This document shows positions 59,986-64,000 of a stretch of DNA of 64,000 bases, piece by piece. This DNA comes from Pseudohongiella spirulinae. Lineage in GTDB: Bacteria; Pseudomonadota; Gammaproteobacteria; Pseudomonadales; Pseudohongiellaceae. A model generated the notes under the pieces. The model did not search any database. It had not been told where the DNA came from and saw nothing but the letters and a program-made list of their open reading frames with translations. The DNA lies in the NCBI RefSeq assembly GCF_001444425.1, contig NZ_CP013189.1, forward strand, positions 2,914,001 through 2,978,000, in the 5' to 3' direction. The stretch's first letter is position 1. Each line of letters begins with the position of its first letter. The translations under genes and the position numbers were made by a program.

Positions 59986-61300
59986 GACAACCCGATATTT
60001 CATGAGCCGTTGCAGCCGCGCCGGACTGATTTCCCTGGTCCTGACCCTGTTGCTGTCCACTGCGGCGCATGCCGAGCGTCAGATGCTCGACAGGGTGATC
60101 GCGATCGTTGACGATGGTGTGATCCTGCAAAGCGAATTTGACGAGCGCATGGCAGAAATCCGGCAGCGGGCGGCTGACACGGGTATGCCGCTGCCTCCGG
60201 AAGCCGACCTGCGCAATCAGTTGATGGAAAGTCTGATTGTGGAGAGCCTGCAGCTGCAGATGGCTGAAAGAGTCGGTATCCGCTTTGACGATGACACCCT
60301 GAACCGGGTGATCGCCGACCTGGCCCAGTCCAACAATATGAGTTTTGATCAGTATGTGAGCGCGCTGGAGTCGCAGGGCGTATATCTGAGCACCCGGGAG
60401 CGCATCCGTAAGGAACTGGCCATTAACGAAGTTCAGCGCGGCATCGTGAACCGTCGCATCAATATCACTGATCAGGAGATAGAAAACTATCTGAATTCGG
60501 AGGCAGGTCGGGCCGCTATGTCGCCCGACTACCTGGTCGACCAGATACTGGTACCAATACCTGCCTCTGACCCGCCCGGCCTGGCCGCCGCCAAGCAGGA
60601 CTTTGCACAGCAGATATATGAGCGCGCGGCAGCCGGTGACGACTTTGCACAATTGCGCATGATTGCTCAGCAATCAGCACAGCAACAAGGTTTTGCCGTC
60701 AGCGGTGGCGAGCTTGGCTGGCGTAAGGCAGAGCAGCTCCCCAGCCTGTTTGCCGAATTTGTTCCTGACATGAGGGCCGGTGAAGTGACTGAACCGGTGC
60801 GCAGCTCCAATGGCCTGCACATCGTCAAATTGTCCGATGTGCGTGGCGACTCCAATCGCCTGGTCAGTCAAACGCAGGCCCGCCATATCCTGGTGGCTCC
60901 TAACGAAATCCGCACTGAGGAACAGGCGCGGCGGTTGATCAACGAAATCCATCAGCGCATCCGCGACGGAGAGGAATTCAATATTCTGGCACGCCAGTAT
61001 TCCGATGACACTATGTCGGTGGTCGCCGGGGGCGATCTGGGCTGGGTCAGTGACGGCGGCATGCCGCCGGAGTTTGCGGCCCAGGTGCAGCATCTTGAAG
61101 TGGGTGAGTTGAGTGAACCATTCCAGACCAGCTTTGGCTGGCACGTTGCTGAGGTCACCGGCCGCCGCGAACAGGATCTGAGCCGCGATTTCCAGCGCCA
61201 GCAGGCGCAGAACGCTTTGCGCGCCCGCAAGTTCGACCTGGAACTGGAAAACTGGCTGCTGGAAATTCGCGACGAAGCCTACGTCAAGTTTATCAACTGA
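59972..61300 (+). CDS. surA: Periplasmic peptidyl-prolyl isomerase chaperone SurA
   Basis: Chaperone for outer membrane proteins such as LptD. About 442 residues: signal peptide ([13 protein letters not shown]), N-terminal chaperone domain ([45 protein letters not shown]), two parvulin domains (about 175-275 and 285-385; [71 protein letters not shown]), and the C-terminal helix. Overlaps the end of lptD by 14 bp. GGAG is close to several ATGs (59969, 59972, 59978); the exact start is not decidable. Confidence 0.95.
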   Translation: MLMIKTTRYFMSRCSRAGLISLVLTLLLSTAAHAERQMLDRVIAIVDDGVILQSEFDERMAEIRQRAADTGMPLPPEADLRNQLMESLIVESLQLQMAERVGIRFDDDTLNRVIADLAQSNNMSFDQYVSALESQGVYLSTRERIRKELAINEVQRGIVNRRINITDQEIENYLNSEAGRAAMSPDYLVDQILVPIPASDPPGLAAAKQDFAQQIYERAAAGDDFAQLRMIAQQSAQQQGFAVSGGELGWRKAEQLPSLFAEFVPDMRAGEVTEPVRSSNGLHIVKLSDVRGDSNRLVSQTQARHILVAPNEIRTEEQARRLINEIHQRIRDGEEFNILARQYSDDTMSVVAGGDLGWVSDGGMPPEFAAQVQHLEVGELSEPFQTSFGWHVAEVTGRREQDLSRDFQRQQAQNALRARKFDLELENWLLEIRDEAYVKFIN

Positions 61301-61301
61301 A

Positions 61302-62318
61302 GTGGCTTTGAGACTGCTCATCACGCCGGGCGAGCCGGCCGGCATCGGGCCTGATCTGGTGATCAGCATCATGCAGCAGCCGGATCGCCTGCCGGCTGAT
61401 CTGGAATTAATTGCCGTCGCAGACCCATTGTTGCTGCAATCCCGCTCGGCCCGGCTTGCCCGGCCTGTCACATTGAATCACTGGCGTCCCGGCCACGGCG
61501 CGCTGGCGCGCAGTGGCACGCTGAATGTGCTGCCAGTCAACATGGCGCAGCGTGAAGAGCCGGGCAAGCTGAATACCGCCAATGCCGACTACGTGCTGCA
61601 GACCCTGCAAACCGCCGCCCAATGCTGTCTGAATGGTCAGGCACATGCCATGGTGACAGCACCGGTTCACAAGGGCATCATCAACGATGCAGGCACTGCC
61701 TTTTCCGGCCATACGGAGTTTCTGGCCGAGTTCTGCCAATCAGAGTTAACGGTCATGATGCTGGCTACCGACGGCCTGCGAGTCGCGCTGGTAACCACTC
61801 ACCTGCCATTAAAAGATGTCGCTGCAGCCATCACTCCTGCGCGTCTGACCCGCATTATTGAGATTCTGCATCATGATCTGCAAATCAAGTTCAATATTGC
61901 CGATCCACACATTCTGGTCTGCGGTCTGAATCCACATGCGGGCGAAGGTGGCCACCTGGGGCGCGAAGAAATCGACGTCATCGAACCTGTGCTGCACAAT
62001 CTGCGACAGCGAGGCATGCGTCTGAGCGGACCACTGCCTGCCGACACCCTGTTCACACCAAAGTATCTGGACACCGCCGATGCCGTGCTGGCCATGTACC
62101 ATGATCAGGGACTACCGGTGCTGAAGTACAAAGGTTTCGGCCGTGCCAGCAATATCACCCTGGGGCTACCCATCATCCGAACATCAGTGGACCACGGCAC
62201 CGCGCTGGACCTGGCCGGCAGCGGCCAGGCTGATGACGGTAGCCTGCGCACCGCGATCAATACCGCCTGTGAAATGGTAAAGGCTCAACAATCGCGTGCT
62301 GAGGTTTCCTGCAAATGA
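61302..62318 (+). CDS. pdxA: 4-hydroxythreonine-4-phosphate dehydrogenase PdxA
   Basis: NAD-dependent step of pyridoxal phosphate synthesis by the DXP-dependent route. 338 residues from GTG 61302: [92 protein letters not shown]. One base separates it from surA. Confidence 0.96.
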   Translation: MALRLLITPGEPAGIGPDLVISIMQQPDRLPADLELIAVADPLLLQSRSARLARPVTLNHWRPGHGALARSGTLNVLPVNMAQREEPGKLNTANADYVLQTLQTAAQCCLNGQAHAMVTAPVHKGIINDAGTAFSGHTEFLAEFCQSELTVMMLATDGLRVALVTTHLPLKDVAAAITPARLTRIIEILHHDLQIKFNIADPHILVCGLNPHAGEGGHLGREEIDVIEPVLHNLRQRGMRLSGPLPADTLFTPKYLDTADAVLAMYHDQGLPVLKYKGFGRASNITLGLPIIRTSVDHGTALDLAGSGQADDGSLRTAINTACEMVKAQQSRAEVSCK

Positions 62319-63142
62319 GCAGTGCATCCGGATCAATCACCACCGAACATCGTGCACGCAAGCGCTTTGGCCAGAACTTTTTGCATGACGCCAACATCAT
62401 TCAGCGCATTGTCAGCGCCATCAACCCCGCCGCAGGTCAGCATATCGTTGAAATCGGCCCAGGCCAGGCCGCACTGACAACACCTCTGGTCGAAAGTGGT
62501 GCCCGTGTCGATGCTATCGAACTGGATCGTGACCTGGCAGCCTGGCTGAGCAGCCACTTTGCCAGTGCCAGCAATTTCCGGCTACACCAAAGCGATGTGT
62601 TGAAATTCGACCTCAGCACTCTGTCTGAAGAACCCCGCAGCCTGCGAATTGTCGGCAACCTGCCATACAATATTTCCACGCCCTGTATTTTTCATCTGCT
62701 CAGTTATGCGCCTCTGATTGACGACATGTTATTCATGCTGCAACTGGAAGTTGTGCAGCGCCTGGCAGCAGTCAGCGGCGACCCTCAATACGGCCGACTG
62801 GGCATTATGGCTCAGTACCATTGCCAGGTTGATCATCTGTTTGATGTGCCACCCGGCGCCTTTCGGCCTGCACCGAAAGTCACATCAGCGATAGTCAGAT
62901 TACGGCCCCTGCGGGATCGAATACATGTTGCCAGGGATGAGGCGCTGTTTCAGCGGGTTGTACGTGATGCTTTCTCACAGCGCCGCAAAACTTTGCGTAA
63001 TGTGCTAAAACCCCTGATTAAGGAAACAGGCGCTACAGAGTTACCAGTCGACCTGAGCCTGCGACCCGAGAATCTGAGCCTGGCCGACTATACAGGACTC
63101 AGCAATGCGTTTTATGAAGCCCGAAAGAATACTCAGGAATAG
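62315..63142 (+). CDS. rsmA: 16S rRNA dimethyladenosine transferase RsmA (KsgA)
   Basis: Dimethylates A1518 and A1519 of 16S rRNA. 275 residues: [25 protein letters not shown] motif [18 protein letters not shown], catalytic NLPYNIST, and [16 protein letters not shown] plus [17 protein letters not shown] overlap with pdxA. The apaG gene that often follows is absent; apaH begins at the next base. Confidence 0.97.
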   Translation: MSSASGSITTEHRARKRFGQNFLHDANIIQRIVSAINPAAGQHIVEIGPGQAALTTPLVESGARVDAIELDRDLAAWLSSHFASASNFRLHQSDVLKFDLSTLSEEPRSLRIVGNLPYNISTPCIFHLLSYAPLIDDMLFMLQLEVVQRLAAVSGDPQYGRLGIMAQYHCQVDHLFDVPPGAFRPAPKVTSAIVRLRPLRDRIHVARDEALFQRVVRDAFSQRRKTLRNVLKPLIKETGATELPVDLSLRPENLSLADYTGLSNAFYEARKNTQE

Positions 63143-63961
63143 ATGTCCACTTACGTCATAGGCGACATACAGGGCTGCTACAAGCCGCTGCGAAAACTCC
63201 TCAAAAGCGTTGATTTTCAACCTGGCAGGGATGCACTCTGGTGCGTGGGCGATCTGATTAACCGGGGACCAAAGTCGCTGGATACCCTGCGTTACCTGCG
63301 CGATATCGACGATGCCACGGAAATCGTGCTGGGCAATCACGACCTGCACTTTCTGGCACTGTATTATGACTGCGCGCCGGACAGCATCGGGCGACATACG
63401 CTCGATGCACTGCTGACTGCGCCGGACTGTGGTGATCTGGCCGACTGGCTGCGTCACAAACCACTGGTGCACTACGACTGCCTGCAAACATCGAAAGGCA
63501 TTCAGCATTATTTGATGGTGCATGCCGGTGTTGCGCCCCAATGGACCCTGCAGAAAACGCTTAACCTGGCCGCCGAAGTTGAACTGACCTTACAGGGCCC
63601 CGATTTCCGCAAGTTTCTGAGCAAAATGTACGGCAACAAACCGGCCCGTTGGCGCGATGAAGTCACCGGTTATCGGCGCCTGCGCCTGATCACCAACTAT
63701 CTGACCCGCCTGCGCTTCTGTAACGCCAAAGGAAAAATGGATTTTGAGATGAAGGAAGGTGCCAGTAAGGCACCCGAAGGTTTCCGGCCCTGGTTCGAGT
63801 ATGAGCAACTGACCCCACAGACCAATATTCTGTTCGGCCACTGGGCCGCCCTGCAGGGTGTCACCAGCAAGCCGCATGTCTACGCACTGGATACCGGCTG
63901 TGTCTGGGGACGGGAACTGACCATGATGCGCCTGGACGATCACAAACTGTTCAGCGTCTGA
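63143..63961 (+). CDS. apaH: Diadenosine tetraphosphatase ApaH
   Basis: Hydrolyses Ap4A symmetrically to two ADP. 272 residues, metallophosphatase: VIGDIQGCYKPL, WCVGDLINRGPKSLDTLRYL, LGNHDLHFLA and VHAGVAPQWTL, and FGHWAALQG near the end. Starts directly after the rsmA stop. Confidence 0.96.
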   Translation: MSTYVIGDIQGCYKPLRKLLKSVDFQPGRDALWCVGDLINRGPKSLDTLRYLRDIDDATEIVLGNHDLHFLALYYDCAPDSIGRHTLDALLTAPDCGDLADWLRHKPLVHYDCLQTSKGIQHYLMVHAGVAPQWTLQKTLNLAAEVELTLQGPDFRKFLSKMYGNKPARWRDEVTGYRRLRLITNYLTRLRFCNAKGKMDFEMKEGASKAPEGFRPWFEYEQLTPQTNILFGHWAALQGVTSKPHVYALDTGCVWGRELTMMRLDDHKLFSV

Positions 63962-63974
63962 TAGACTGCAGCGC

Positions 63975-64000
63975 ATGAAAATCTACCTTGTTGGCGGTGC
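63975..64000 (+). CDS. cca: Start of a CCA-adding enzyme gene (partial)
   Basis: Only eight codons plus two bases: MKIYLVGG followed by the first two bases of an Ala codon. This is the usual N-terminus of bacterial tRNA nucleotidyltransferases (MKIYLVGGAVRD). In related genomes cca lies after apaH. Based on eight residues and context only. Confidence 0.6.

Overview
The window looks like chromosomal DNA of an aquatic gammaproteobacterium near the Pseudomonas/Cellvibrio/Pseudohongiella side of the class. I infer this from gene order: a short pilMNOQ/hof operon divergent from ponA and upstream of aroKB, rpmE next to priA, ftsN-hslVU, ubiE-ubiJ, trpGDC beside vfr and an OsmC gene, rpe-trpE, and amgK-murU divergent from lptD-surA-pdxA-rsmA-apaH-(cca). 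No rRNA, tRNA, CRISPR array, phage or transposase gene was seen. Coding density is very high, with many 1, 4, 8 or 11 bp overlaps, and no gene-free stretch exceeds about 210 bp.

Layout. 1-3.6 kb: biotin locus, with bioB-bioF leftward and comF-bioA rightward from a shared region holding a BirA-type operator. 3.6-7.7 kb: an orphan TonB-receptor-like barrel, folK, hemE, aroB, aroK. 7.8-11.1 kb: a compact type IV pilus/competence operon. 11.2-21 kb: ponA, rpmE, a chorismate mutase, priA, ftsN, hslVU, a DUF971 gene, ubiE and ubiJ. 21.1-23.2 kb: a bufferin-type RiPP operon (bufA precursor, bufB MNIO enzyme, bufC partner) where ubiB might be expected. 23.2-27.7 kb: OsmC protein, the cAMP receptor Vfr, a membrane coiled-coil protein, trpC-trpD-trpG. 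27.8-30.1 kb: the two-gene arsenate detoxification unit gap-arsJ.

30.2-39.0 kb is the most unusual block: a GAF/HD-GYP phosphodiesterase, a metallo-beta-lactamase-fold cyclic nucleotide phosphodiesterase, a TPR plus beta-barrel outer-membrane protein, a 931-residue FecR-domain protein with 55 tandem acidic-proline dipeptides and a duplicated C-terminal beta domain, and a convergent CHASE2 adenylate/guanylate cyclase. The genes suggest an envelope-to-cytoplasm cyclic nucleotide circuit. Its cAMP could act on the Vfr encoded 12 kb away, and its FecR protein may be handled by the adjacent Slam-like barrel. This is inference.

39-51 kb is accessory: cbpA-cbpM, a helical-bundle protein, a secreted unknown, an orphan radical SAM enzyme, a potassium channel, a DUF188 protein, a photolyase, an orphan NarL-type regulator, a membrane protein, kynureninase with an alpha/beta hydrolase, and a membrane GGDEF cyclase. 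50.8-64 kb returns to core genes: lipA, an acyl-CoA dehydrogenase, trpE, rpe, murU, amgK, and the lptD operon. A roughly 210-bp hairpin-forming element lies between the acyl-CoA dehydrogenase and trpE and contains the 3' end of trpE.

All calls come from reading the sequence and recalled family knowledge. No alignment, HMM or structure prediction was run.
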